A DNA stretch of 64,000 nt from an uncultured Collinsella sp. (lineage in GTDB: Bacteria; Actinomycetota; Coriobacteriia; Coriobacteriales; Coriobacteriaceae). Shown here piece after piece: positions 43,125-52,026 of the stretch (its first letter is position 1; each line of letters starts with the position of its first letter). The stretch covers positions 8,111-72,110 of the forward strand of contig CABRHX010000012.1 in the NCBI GenBank assembly GCA_902470805.1. Direction: 5' to 3'. A program made the position numbers and the translations under genes. Below the pieces are notes generated by a model that did not search any database, was not told where the DNA came from, and worked only from the letters and a program-made list of their open reading frames with translations.

Positions 43125-44876
43125 ATGGAAACGATCATCAACGTCGACGATGTCTCGTTCTCCTATGGCACGCAGACCGAGCAGGCGCTCAGCCACATCT
43201 CGCTCAGCGTGAACAAGGGAGATTTCATCGGCATCATCGGACCTTCGGGCGCCGGCAAGTCCACGCTTGCCGCCTGTCTGTCGGGTGCTGTGCCCCACCA
43301 CTACACCGGCACGTTCTTCGGGTCCGTCATGGTTGACGGCCACGACACCTGCGAGGTCTCGCTGACCGACGTGTCGCAAATCGTCGGCAGTGTGCTGCAG
43401 GATATCGACACGCAGATGGTCGCCTCGGTCGTCGAGGACGAGATGCTCTTTGGCCTCGAGAACTTTGCCGTTCCCCACGACCAGATCGAGCAGCGCGTGA
43501 GCGAGACGCTCGAGACCGTCGGCATCAGCGACCTGCGCGACCGCGAGATCGCCACCCTCTCGGGCGGACAGAAGCAAAAGGTGGCCATCGCCGCCATCCT
43601 CGCCATGCGTCCGCGCGTCTTGGTTCTCGACGAGCCCACCGCGGCACTCGACCCCGCCAGCTCCACGCTGGTCTTCGAGACGCTGCGTGAGGCAAACCGC
43701 ATACTTGGAATCACCATCGTCGTCGTTGAGCAAAAGGTCGCCCTGCTCTCGGAGTACTGCAACCGCGTGCTCGTGCTCAACCATGGCGAAATCGCACTGC
43801 AGGGCGAGCCGCACGAGGTCTTCGCACACACCGATGAGCTTCGCACCATTGGCGTCGACTGTCCCCGTGTCACACGCATCTTCAATAGCCTCGAGGCCGA
43901 TGGCCTGGCAAGCGGCACCCCTTGCTTGGATGTCGACGAAGCCGAGTGTCTGATTTCGGGTATCGTCGACCCCGCACACGCTGCCATCGAAGCCCAGGCG
44001 CCCGCCGGTTCCCCGCATGCACCGTCGTTGCGTCCTCATGCCAAGGATGCCGAACCCGTACTCACCTTCGACCATGTTGAGTTTGCCTATCCCAACGGCG
44101 GCGCCGCCGTACACGACCTTAACCTGACCCTCTACCCCGGTGAGCTCGTGGGCATCGTCGGTCAGAACGGTGCCGGCAAGACCACGCTCACCAAGCTGCT
44201 CACGGGCCTGCTCAAGCCCGCCTCGGGCAGCGTGCGCGTCACGGGACTGGATACTGCAACCGTTCCCACGAGCCGCATTGCCCGCGAGGTCGCGACCCTC
44301 TTCCAAAACCCCGACCGCCAGATCTGCAAGGATACCGTGCTCGACGAGGTCGCCTTTGGCTTGGAGCTTGCCGGCATCGACCGTGCCGAGGCTCTGCGTC
44401 GCGCCCAGCTGGTCATCGACCGCTTTGGTCTGCCCGCCGACGAGGCACCGTCCTCGCTTTCGCGTGGCCAGCGACAAATGGTGGCACTTGCCTCCGTCGT
44501 AGTGGTTGAGCCCAAGATCGTCGTGCTCGACGAGCCCACGAGCGGCCTTGACTACCGCGAGTGCATGACCGTCATGGAAACCGTGCGCACCATGGCCGAG
44601 CGCGGATGCGCCGTCATCATGGTCTGCCACGACATGGAAGTCGTCTCCGACTTTGCCGAGCGCATCGTAGTAATGGCCGACGGCCGCATCCTCGACCGCG
44701 GCCGCACGCACGAGCTGTTCTCGAACATCGATCTCATGCGGCGTGCCTACGTGGAGCCTCCCCAGGTTATTGAACTCTCGCGCCGTCTGGCATCTTCCGT
44801 CTCGCCCGCTTTTGCGCAGGTGAGCGAGGTCACCGATGTCGTTCGAATTACCAAGGAGATGGTCCACCGTGGTTAA
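43125..44876 (+). CDS. ECF transporter energy-coupling ATPase, two fused domains
   Basis: 583 residues carrying two ABC ATPase domains, equivalent to EcfA and EcfA' in one chain. Domain 1 (about 1-265): Walker A GPSGAGKST, signature LSGGQKQKVA, Walker B VLVLDEPTAALD. Domain 2 (about 305-560): QNGAGKTT, SRGQRQMVA (signature Gly-Gly replaced by Arg-Gly) and IVVLDEPTSGLD. The linker is Pro/His-rich. It powers the S component through the T component whose gene overlaps its end. AAAGGT precedes the ATG. Confidence 0.95.
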   Translation: METIINVDDVSFSYGTQTEQALSHISLSVNKGDFIGIIGPSGAGKSTLAACLSGAVPHHYTGTFFGSVMVDGHDTCEVSLTDVSQIVGSVLQDIDTQMVASVVEDEMLFGLENFAVPHDQIEQRVSETLETVGISDLRDREIATLSGGQKQKVAIAAILAMRPRVLVLDEPTAALDPASSTLVFETLREANRILGITIVVVEQKVALLSEYCNRVLVLNHGEIALQGEPHEVFAHTDELRTIGVDCPRVTRIFNSLEADGLASGTPCLDVDEAECLISGIVDPAHAAIEAQAPAGSPHAPSLRPHAKDAEPVLTFDHVEFAYPNGGAAVHDLNLTLYPGELVGIVGQNGAGKTTLTKLLTGLLKPASGSVRVTGLDTATVPTSRIAREVATLFQNPDRQICKDTVLDEVAFGLELAGIDRAEALRRAQLVIDRFGLPADEAPSSLSRGQRQMVALASVVVVEPKIVVLDEPTSGLDYRECMTVMETVRTMAERGCAVIMVCHDMEVVSDFAERIVVMADGRILDRGRTHELFSNIDLMRRAYVEPPQVIELSRRLASSVSPAFAQVSEVTDVVRITKEMVHRG

Positions 44877-45615
44877 CGTCATCGACTACATGCCGGGCGA
44901 TACGCTGCTGCATCGCCTGAACCCCGTCGTCAAACTGGGCCTCGCCGCCGCCATCATCGTCGGCATCTTCTTGTCCGACACCTACGTGGCGCTGCTGGGC
45001 TTTTTGGCACTCACCCTTGCACTGGGTACCTATGCCGGCGTCGTCGACCGTCTGCTCTCGCTGCTCAAGTTGCTGATTCCGCTCGCGCTTATCATGCTGG
45101 TGCTCCAGCTGGCCTTTATGCGCGATGGCAACGTGGTGTGGGGCTTTATCACCGACGCGGGCCTCATCACGGGATCGAAGGCCTGCCTGCGCCTGCTAGG
45201 TGTGGCGTTGCCACTCATCCTCATGCTCATGGTGACCAAGCTCAACGACCTTGCCAACGCCTGCGTCGAGGTGCTGCATGTGCCGTATCGCTATGCCTTC
45301 ACCTTTACCACGGCGCTGCGCTTTGTACCGGTGTTTGGTCAGGAGATGAACGCCATCATGGAGGCGCAGACCGCACGCGGCGTCGAGTACGACACCAAGA
45401 ACCCCATCAAGAAGCTTAAGCTCATGTTGCCACTGTGCGTGCCGCTGCTCATCTCGAGCGTGGGCAAGACCGATGCCACCGCGCTTGCCGCCGAGCAGCG
45501 CGGCTTCTACCTGCGCACACGCGCCAGCTCGTACAAGCGCTATCCCATCAAGGGTCTGGACATCGCCGTGCTCATCGTCAGCATCGCCCTCATCGCCATC
45601 GGCTTCCTGTTCTAG
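44869..45615 (+). CDS. ecfT: ECF transporter transmembrane (T) component
   Basis: 248 residues from GTG 44869, which lies within the last codons of the ATPase gene and has AAGGAG about ten bases upstream, so the two are coupled. About five hydrophobic segments are present, together with the two coupling motifs of EcfT, AQTARGVEYD and AAEQRGFYLR (A-x-R-G), which contact the ATPases. It may serve other S components encoded elsewhere as well as the adjacent TrpP-like one. Confidence 0.93.
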   Translation: MVNVIDYMPGDTLLHRLNPVVKLGLAAAIIVGIFLSDTYVALLGFLALTLALGTYAGVVDRLLSLLKLLIPLALIMLVLQLAFMRDGNVVWGFITDAGLITGSKACLRLLGVALPLILMLMVTKLNDLANACVEVLHVPYRYAFTFTTALRFVPVFGQEMNAIMEAQTARGVEYDTKNPIKKLKLMLPLCVPLLISSVGKTDATALAAEQRGFYLRTRASSYKRYPIKGLDIAVLIVSIALIAIGFLF

Positions 45616-45643
45616 TTCACCACCGACAGCAACCGCCCAACGC

Positions 45644-45681
45644 AAAAGGCCTCGGCTCGCACCAAACGAGCCGAGGCCTTT
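45644..45681 (+). terminator. Terminator of the ECF operon
   Basis: AAAAGGCCTCGGCTCG pairs with CGAGCCGAGGCCTTT around a 7-base loop, followed by ACTGTTTC. It may act in both directions, since the aspartate racemase gene converges from the right. Confidence 0.8.
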
Positions 45682-45740
45682 ACTGTTTCTCCAGATAAAA
45701 CCCACCATAATTAACCTGTCCCTTTTTGGCAGGTCGGAAG

Positions 45741-46487
45741 CTAGAGGCGGTAGGGAGCGCCGCTGCGGATGATGGATTCGCGCACCAGGACGTCCATGGC
45801 GTCGAGGGTGATCTCGGGCATCTCACGGTATTTCTGCAGCACCGAGAGCTCCGTGCAGGCCAGGATGACGCGGTCGCAGCCGCTACGGGCGAACTCCCAC
45901 ATCACGCGGTCGAACTTATCCATATCGGGCTCACGTCCGGCCTTCACATCATCGTAGATAAGCGACATCACATCGTTCTGACGTTTCTCGCTGGGATAGA
46001 CAACCTCAACACCCGCAGCCTTACATTCGCGGCCGTAGACGCCCGCGCCCACGGTTCCGTCGGTGCCCATGATGCCAATCTTGTGCACCGGCTCGGCCGG
46101 CATACTCAGGTTGGGGTCGAACTCGCACTCCCCCATCACCGCACCGGCCAGAGCATAGCGCACCGACTCACGCGGCATGTGGATAATCGGCACTGTGGTA
46201 AACGACTGGATCTGGTCGTAGAAGTAGTGTGACGTGTTGCAGGGAATGGCAATGTGCGCACAGCCCAGCGACTCGAGTGCCTGGGCACACTCTTTCATGG
46301 TCGCCAGCAGCTTGGCATGCTCGCCGGTCTTAATGGCCAGCGTGCGGTCGGGCATGGTCGACTTGGAGAGCACCACCATGTCGATATGTTCCTGATCGCA
46401 GGCAGCAGCCGTATGACGCACCACCTGGTCGTAGTAATACGACGTGGCCTCGGCGCCCATGCCGCCGATAACTCCCAGCTTTTCCAT
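45741..46487 (-). CDS. Aspartate/glutamate racemase family protein, probable aspartate racemase
   Basis: 248 residues of the PLP-independent Asp/Glu racemase family. The two catalytic cysteines appear in AIPCNTSHYF and ILACTELSVL, and the N-terminus is MEKLGVIGGMGAEATSYYYD, typical of aspartate racemases. AAGGAGG lies five bases before ATG 46487; the open frame to 46571 is not needed. The upstream gene encodes an ATP-grasp ligase resembling D-aspartate ligases, so the likely job is supplying D-Asp for peptidoglycan. Confidence 0.9.
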   Translation of the reverse strand: MEKLGVIGGMGAEATSYYYDQVVRHTAAACDQEHIDMVVLSKSTMPDRTLAIKTGEHAKLLATMKECAQALESLGCAHIAIPCNTSHYFYDQIQSFTTVPIIHMPRESVRYALAGAVMGECEFDPNLSMPAEPVHKIGIMGTDGTVGAGVYGRECKAAGVEVVYPSEKRQNDVMSLIYDDVKAGREPDMDKFDRVMWEFARSGCDRVILACTELSVLQKYREMPEITLDAMDVLVRESIIRSGAPYRL

Positions 46488-46571
46488 CGCCGCCTCCTTG
46501 GTGACGCTTGCGCAATTGCGCGTATCGTACCCGCGCCCGCCCGATGCAAACCGGACGGGCGCCGCACTCAT

Positions 46572-47828
46572 CTACTTGTAATACGTCTTGAACAGCTTAA
46601 AGTGGCGCAGCTTAGTGTGCCACATGCGCAGCCAGCGGTTAAAGACAAAGTCGCCCTTCATAAACGAAGGGTCGGCGCCCTTGCCTTCCTTGTCCAGGCG
46701 ATGCACCTTAGCGCGCAGCTCGGGATCCTTGACGTATTTGTCGACGACGCCCATGGGGACGACCATCCACAGAGCCTCGTCCTGCGCCGTCACAAACTCC
46801 GGCGCAAACGGGCGGTTGAACACATACTCGTCCACCACATACTTGGCAACGTTAAAGCCGCTGTTGGTAACGTAGTAGTTGCTGCGGCCCTGGCGCGTGT
46901 TGAAATCGAAGAACTTAAACGAGCCATCGCGCTCGTCGTACTTAACGTCAAAGTTGGAATAGCCCACAAAGTGAAGGTCCTCGAGCAACTTGCGCACGCC
47001 GCCCATGAGCTCGTCATTAGGCTCGGTAATGATACAGGCATGGTTGCCGACACCGTGGGGCTGATGCTCCTCGAGCAGTACGTGACCCAGGCACATCATG
47101 CGCACCATGCCGTTGCGGTCGGAATAGCTGGTGAGCACGCGCATGTACTCGTCGTTACCGGGCACGCGGTCCTGTAAGATCAGGTCGTCGGTGTAGCCAC
47201 TGGCATACGAGTCGCGAATGACCTGTTCCAGCTCGGCACGGTCGGCAATCTCATAGGCCTTTTTCTGGCCCTCGAACTCGTGCTGCCACCACATGATGCC
47301 GTCAGAAGGCTTCAGAATCATCGGGTAAGGAAAATCGATCTGGTCGAGCACTTCGGCAGGCGCCTCACCCTGGGCATTGAGCATCGCCTTGGTAAAGGTA
47401 AACGTGTGCGGATAGGGCACGCCATGTTTCTCGCACAGCTCGTAGAAGATCTCCTTCTTCTGGCACTGCTCGAGCATGCTGTAGGGCGCGTAGGGAGCGA
47501 CGATGTTGTCCGCCAGCTCATGAGCATCCTTGGCCTGAGCCACGAGGGCAACATAGTTGTCGCCACAGCCCACAAGGACAATCGTCTTGTCGGCATGCGC
47601 TTGGGCAATGCCGTTGACGGTTTTGAGCATCACGGGCATGGTGTCGATATCCACGTTGGGAGTGTAGTCGATAATCTGGCTGCGGTACGCGGGACCCGTC
47701 TGATACTTGCCAAAGACCAGACTCTTGACCTGGTACTCCTCGTAGAAGGCGCGCGCCACCGAATAGGCGTTGATGTCGCCACCGAGCAGCACGGGAATGA
47801 ACTCGCGCTCTGTAAATTGCAATGCCAT
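46572..47828 (-). CDS. ATP-grasp ligase, candidate D-aspartate--peptidoglycan ligase
   Basis: 418 residues. An N-terminal Rossmann-like part (FIPVLLGGDINAYSVARAFY) is followed by an ATP-grasp domain with PYPMILKPSDGIMWWQ, DLILQDRVPGNDEYMRVL and the metal-binding FKFFDFNTRQGRSNYY. Size and layout fit the D-aspartate ligase family (Asl-fm of Enterococcus faecium is similar in length), which adds D-Asp to the third residue of the stem peptide. The adjacent racemase supports this. Other ATP-grasp carboxylate-amine ligases remain possible. AGGAAGTTTCC precedes the ATG. Confidence 0.65.
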   Translation of the reverse strand: MALQFTEREFIPVLLGGDINAYSVARAFYEEYQVKSLVFGKYQTGPAYRSQIIDYTPNVDIDTMPVMLKTVNGIAQAHADKTIVLVGCGDNYVALVAQAKDAHELADNIVAPYAPYSMLEQCQKKEIFYELCEKHGVPYPHTFTFTKAMLNAQGEAPAEVLDQIDFPYPMILKPSDGIMWWQHEFEGQKKAYEIADRAELEQVIRDSYASGYTDDLILQDRVPGNDEYMRVLTSYSDRNGMVRMMCLGHVLLEEHQPHGVGNHACIITEPNDELMGGVRKLLEDLHFVGYSNFDVKYDERDGSFKFFDFNTRQGRSNYYVTNSGFNVAKYVVDEYVFNRPFAPEFVTAQDEALWMVVPMGVVDKYVKDPELRAKVHRLDKEGKGADPSFMKGDFVFNRWLRMWHTKLRHFKLFKTYYK

Positions 47829-48062
47829 GGAAACTTCCTATCATGAACTGCCCACACAATGGGCGGTCTTTGCGCAACTGATTTATTCTAGCGTGCCAAG
47901 CCGCCGGCGCCCAAAGCTCCACCGTATCTATGGCAATCGACGTAATCGTCCAGCACGAAGGCCAGCACGAAGACGGCGCTCACCGTTGTATGACAATGGG
48001 CAATGAACCTACCATTGTTGTAGGATTCAGCGTATTGACATCCTCGAGCGAAAGGCGCACAC

Positions 48063-48695
48063 GTGCCCCAAGACCATCCGACCGATAATCCCATCCTCAA
48101 TGCTGCGAAGCGCGAGCTGGTGGAACGTGCGAAAGCGACCGCTCCCCTGTGCACGGCAAACGACGCCTACAACGGACCCGCCCGCATCGTCTCAATCAAC
48201 ACGTCGGCACACAAGGGCACGCGCAAGTCACCCGTCGCCGATGGACACGACACCGTTATAGAGCAATTTGGTCTCGCCACCGATGCACACGCCGGACATT
48301 GGCACCGTCAGGTTTCCTTTTTGGCCGCAGAGTCCATCCAGACGGCGCAGGCTCGCGGACTCGATGTGCGCGAGGGTGACTTTGGAGAAAACTTCACCAC
48401 CCAGGGCATCAATCTACTCTCGCTCCCTTTGGGTACGCAGCTCAAGCTTGGCAGCGAGGTGCTCGTCGAAATCAGCCAAATCGGCAAGGTCTGCCACACA
48501 CGCTGTGCTATCTACTATCTCGCTGGCGACTGCATCTTTCCGCACGAGGGCATTTTTGGCGTGGTACTAAAGAGCGGAGAGGTCCATATCGGCGACGATA
48601 TCCAGGTAGTCAAACTCGGCGACGGCACCTGTTCGTTCACCCCTGCCGAGGCGCTCGAAGAGATTGAGCAGGCTCGTCAGGAGGGCGCGCTGTAG
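48063..48695 (+). CDS. MOSC domain protein
   Basis: 210 residues from GTG 48063 (AAAGG eight bases upstream). The MOSC domain covers most of the chain: GLATDAHAGHWHRQVSFLAAES, REGDFGENFTTQGINL and the conserved Cys in GKVCHTRCAIYY. MOSC proteins bind or transfer sulfur or handle molybdenum cofactor, and some detoxify N-hydroxylated substrates. No Moco genes are visible here. It is divergent from the ATP-grasp gene, with a 234-base intergenic region holding no other recognisable feature. Confidence 0.9.
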   Translation: MPQDHPTDNPILNAAKRELVERAKATAPLCTANDAYNGPARIVSINTSAHKGTRKSPVADGHDTVIEQFGLATDAHAGHWHRQVSFLAAESIQTAQARGLDVREGDFGENFTTQGINLLSLPLGTQLKLGSEVLVEISQIGKVCHTRCAIYYLAGDCIFPHEGIFGVVLKSGEVHIGDDIQVVKLGDGTCSFTPAEALEEIEQARQEGAL

Positions 48696-48819
48696 CTGTA
48701 AAACCCCACGTTGAGATAGCTTTATAGCCCAAAACTCCTCTCAAACAGACCCCTGTAACGTTAAAGTTGAACTCTATGGTTTCTCAACAATTCATCATAA
48801 CTGCAGGTCAAAGCCAAAG

Positions 48820-48886
48820 CCTCAAGTTCAACTTGACCCTTTGGAACCTTTAAGGTTCAAGTTGAGGTCGAAAGCAGTAGTAGAAT
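48820..48886 (+). promoter_or_regulatory. Nested palindromes over the promoter of the secreted hydrolase
   Basis: Outer CCTCAA (48820-48825) and TTGAGG (48862-48867) enclose two palindromes: TCAAGTT-C-AACTTGA (48822-48836) and AACCTT-T-AAGGTT (48845-48857). TCAAGTTGA recurs at 48857-48865. TAGAAT (48881-48886) could be the -10 with TTCAAG as -35. The long spacer and symmetric CCT/AGG motifs recall MerR-family operators. A smaller relative is at 7734-7759. Confidence 0.5.
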
Positions 48887-48928
48887 ACCGTTCGAACCAT
48901 AACCTACGATTGATTGCAGAGGGACTGG

Positions 48929-50062
48929 ATGCAGCATTCGAATCATCGCACCGCAGCGCTCATTGCGTCGAAGCCGGCTCGTATCATCACGAGCGCCGCG
49001 CTCGCCGTTGCGCTGACGGCCACGCCGATGCTCTCCCCCGTTGCGGCGTATGCCGCCTCGCAGGCAACGCAGGACCAGCTTTCCGCAGCCCAGCAGAAGA
49101 TCGAAGCCGCCACGAGCGCCTACAACGACGCCCGCACCAAACTCGATGACCTGCAAAAGCAGATTGACTCCAATGAGGCAAGCATCGAGGAAATCGAGGC
49201 TAAGCTTCCCGAGCAGCAGGCCAAGGCAAGCTCCGCCATGCGCGATCTGTACAAGTATCAGAAGGGCACCAATCCCATCGTGAGCTTCCTGGTCAACGCG
49301 CAGAGCCTGGGTGAGTTCATCACGACCTGCAAATACACCAACCAGATCACGAGCTCGAGCGTCGACGAGATCGAAGAGCTCAATAACATGCAAACCGAAC
49401 TCGAGCAGAACAAGGCTGAGCTCCAGCAGGCCAAGTCTCAGCTTGAGGCTGAGCAGAAAAACGCCGAGGATGCGCTGGCGCAGGCCCAGCAGCTCCGCAG
49501 CGAGGCACAGGCAAAAGCCGAGCAGGAAAATGCCGCCGAGCTTGCCAAGCTTGAGGCCGATAAGGCCGCTGCCGCCGAGAAGCTCTCGGGCGAGGGCGTA
49601 AGCGGCAGCAATTCCAGCAGCCAGGCCAACAACGCCAACACCACCATCGACACCACGCCGAACAACTCGAACAGCGGCAACTCCGATTGCGACTCGTTCA
49701 TTAATGAGTGGACGAGACGCATCGACAACTACCTTGCCGGCTCCCCCATGGCAGGTCAGGGCTATAACTTTGCCGTTGCCGCCTGGAACACCGGCGTCGA
49801 CCCTCGCTGGTCCCCCGCCATCGCCTGCATCGAGAGCACCAAGGGTGCTTATTGCGCCAATTCTTACAACGCCTGGGGCTGGAGCGCCCGTGGCGGCGGT
49901 TGGCGCAGCTTTGGCAGCTGGAGCGAGGGCATCTCCGCTCACGTTGCCTATCTGGGCGCCAACTACGGCTCCACCCTTACCCCGGCAGCGGCCAAAAAGT
50001 ACTGCCCGCCCACGTGGCAGGACTGGTACAACAAAGTCGCCGCTCAGATGAACCGCATCTAA
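48929..50062 (+). CDS. Secreted coiled-coil cell-wall hydrolase, lysozyme-fold C-terminal domain
   Basis: 377 residues. A signal peptide ends near VAAYAASQA. A PcsB/CwlO-like coiled coil follows (about 45-230, ending in Ala/Glu/Lys-rich heptads), then a Ser/Asn-rich linker. The C-terminal domain (about 265-377) has SPAIACIESTKGAYC, with a Glu in a lysozyme-like context, and YNAWGWSARGGGWRSF, resembling glucosaminidase or SLT-type domains. Coiled coils of this type are usually activated by FtsEX. ATG 48929 is preceded by AGAGGGA; a TTG at 48914 is less likely. Confidence 0.85.
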   Translation: MQHSNHRTAALIASKPARIITSAALAVALTATPMLSPVAAYAASQATQDQLSAAQQKIEAATSAYNDARTKLDDLQKQIDSNEASIEEIEAKLPEQQAKASSAMRDLYKYQKGTNPIVSFLVNAQSLGEFITTCKYTNQITSSSVDEIEELNNMQTELEQNKAELQQAKSQLEAEQKNAEDALAQAQQLRSEAQAKAEQENAAELAKLEADKAAAAEKLSGEGVSGSNSSSQANNANTTIDTTPNNSNSGNSDCDSFINEWTRRIDNYLAGSPMAGQGYNFAVAAWNTGVDPRWSPAIACIESTKGAYCANSYNAWGWSARGGGWRSFGSWSEGISAHVAYLGANYGSTLTPAAAKKYCPPTWQDWYNKVAAQMNRI

Positions 50063-50072
50063 GTGCAACTGC

Positions 50073-50100
50073 AAAGGGCCCCAATGGGGCCCTTTTCTTT
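50073..50100 (+). terminator. Terminator of the secreted hydrolase gene
   Basis: AAAGGGCCCC pairs with GGGGCCCTTT around an AAT loop, followed by TCTTTT. It abuts the stop of the converging kinase gene at 50100. Confidence 0.88.
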
Positions 50101-51473
50101 TAGGTAGCGGAGGTATCGACGACGCCGGTCGCATTGGCAACCGCGACTATGACGATCATGCATAGGAGCAGCACACCCAATGCCTTGAGCCAGAGTTTCG
50201 CGAGTTTCTTGCCGCGATAGCTGTCGAGCAGTGCGAATCGCCGACGAAGACGGCGCTTATCGAGCAGCGCAAAATGCATAAGCACCATAAGGCCATCGAC
50301 AAAGAAAAAATACTCGATTATGAGAAGCCACGTCGGGTAGCTTTGGTTTGCTCCCGTGGGGTGAAAGACGGCAAAGTGACTTCCGGCAAAGAACACAAGC
50401 AGCGAGAAGCAGACGAGCGTATTCCAAATACGCCCCAGAGACTCCGGAACGCGAGAGAGCAAACCGCATGCAGCGGAGGCGGCAGGCCTAGGAAGCCCTG
50501 TGGGGTTCTGGAGCCCTTGGGGCGTCAACACCGTCTCCGAGGCCGGAGTACGGACAGGCGCAGGAGGCCGCACGGGGCGACTTAGATCGTATGCCGCGCG
50601 CGTCGCCCGTCCCAACGCTTCCGCACTCGCAAAACGCTTGGCCGGGTCGAGCGCCATCGACATGCAGACGGCATCGGCAAGTGGAGTGGGAATGCCGCGC
50701 GCCTCGCATTGTTCGCGCATGTCGAGCCCTGGTTTAGGGTCGACTCCCGTCAAGCAGAAGAACAACAGGGCGCCAAGTGCGTAGACATCGCTGCGCACAC
50801 TCGTCTGCCCAAACCCATACTGCTCGGGCGGCGCATAGGGTCGCGTGCCGAACTTGACGGTGTCGGCATCGGCGCCATCGCGCCATACGCGGGCGATTCC
50901 CAAGTCGATAATCACCAGCGATGAAAATGTCAGGCCGTCATCAGGCGTATAGTTAGCACCTGTCACGATGATATTCGACGGCTTGAGGTCACGATGGATC
51001 ACCGGCGCCGACGTCTCCCCCGCCATTGCAAAACCGGCGTGGAGCTCGCCCACGGCATCGCATAGGGCAGGATACAATTCGTGCGCATAATCGGGGGTGG
51101 CTCCCAGACGGTCCACCAGCGCCCCGAGCGTCTCCCCTTCGATGTATTCCATAACCACGTTGAGCTCGTCGCCCACACGACGACAATCGACGATTCTGGG
51201 CAGGTGCTCAAAACGCCTGCCTGCCCGCTGAGCGGCAAACAGACGCTCGTATGCCCCGCCGATTTGAGCCGAAGCATCGATGCGTTTACGGACAAAGGGG
51301 CCGAGCGAACCACCGCCGGTTCCTTCAAAGTACACGAGCTCGGTTGCTTCAACGGACGAGCGCTTAAGTACACGCTCCACGCGATAGCTGTCGTCGCGAT
51401 CGAGCGACGCCAGGTGCTCGGCAAGCGCTGCGGTCAGCTCGTCATCGGAATATGTTGGGGTCTGAGTATCCAT
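50100..51473 (-). CDS. Membrane Ser/Thr protein kinase
   Basis: 457 residues. The N-terminal kinase domain has VIHRDLKPSNIIV (catalytic loop), VIIDLGIARVW (DLG in place of DFG) and RPYAPPEQYGFGQTS. A Pro-rich linker (about 300-345) and three hydrophobic segments follow, with a short basic C-terminus; no extracellular sensor domain is visible. ATG 51473 follows GGAGG closely, and the frame extends to 51503. The gene upstream encodes a small HTH protein ending 68 bases before, a likely signalling partner. Confidence 0.85.
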   Translation of the reverse strand: MDTQTPTYSDDELTAALAEHLASLDRDDSYRVERVLKRSSVEATELVYFEGTGGGSLGPFVRKRIDASAQIGGAYERLFAAQRAGRRFEHLPRIVDCRRVGDELNVVMEYIEGETLGALVDRLGATPDYAHELYPALCDAVGELHAGFAMAGETSAPVIHRDLKPSNIIVTGANYTPDDGLTFSSLVIIDLGIARVWRDGADADTVKFGTRPYAPPEQYGFGQTSVRSDVYALGALLFFCLTGVDPKPGLDMREQCEARGIPTPLADAVCMSMALDPAKRFASAEALGRATRAAYDLSRPVRPPAPVRTPASETVLTPQGLQNPTGLPRPAASAACGLLSRVPESLGRIWNTLVCFSLLVFFAGSHFAVFHPTGANQSYPTWLLIIEYFFFVDGLMVLMHFALLDKRRLRRRFALLDSYRGKKLAKLWLKALGVLLLCMIVIVAVANATGVVDTSAT

Positions 51474-51571
51474 AGCCTCCATCATAGCGCAGGGCGCAGA
51501 CACCCCATGGCATCCGCGCCCCGTTCGTTTGCATCGTTGCTCGGCAGCTCCGCCGGCTCAGATATCAGCCG

Positions 51572-51994
51572 CTAACTCACCGTCTCCTCGCCAAAGCGAT
51601 ACAGCTCCTCGTTGACCTTTTGGAGGCTGCACCCGCGATCGATGCAAAAGATGATAATCGCATCGCGGCGGTCCTTGCAGTTAAGGACGCTTACCCCGGC
51701 AGCCGTCAGCGCACGGTTAGTCTCTTTGAGCGTCAGCGCCATCGCAAAGGCAATCTGCAGCACCTTATTGCGGCTCGGATGCCGCGCACCGGTAAAAATC
51801 TGATAGCCAAAGGTCTCATTGAGATCGGCCATACGAACCACGCGCGAGCGCTCCAAGCCCTTTTCCTGCAGTAGCTGCTTCAGGTAGTTCGAAAGCGACG
51901 GGGCGGCAAAGTCGTGTTCTTTGATATAGCCATCGATGTTTGGCGCGTCGAGAAGCTCATTGAGCAACTCGTCAGTCAGCTTTTTATCGAGCAT
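51572..51994 (-). CDS. Small HTH-like protein linked to the kinase
   Basis: 140 residues. The middle (LSNYLKQLLQEKGLERSRVV and ADLNETFGYQIFTGARHPSR) looks like a Cro/C1-type helix-turn-helix with a repressor-like dimerisation helix. The C-terminal third (RRDAIIIFCIDRGCSLQKVN) contains two cysteines. It is upstream of and co-oriented with the Ser/Thr kinase. Such HTH plus kinase pairs probably form a signalling unit in which the kinase phosphorylates the HTH protein, but that is inference from adjacency. GGGGGAGGTGA precedes the ATG. Confidence 0.7.
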   Translation of the reverse strand: MLDKKLTDELLNELLDAPNIDGYIKEHDFAAPSLSNYLKQLLQEKGLERSRVVRMADLNETFGYQIFTGARHPSRNKVLQIAFAMALTLKETNRALTAAGVSVLNCKDRRDAIIIFCIDRGCSLQKVNEELYRFGEETVS

Positions 51995-52026
51995 ACGACC
52001 TCACCTCCCCCTGTGCATGCAACATG

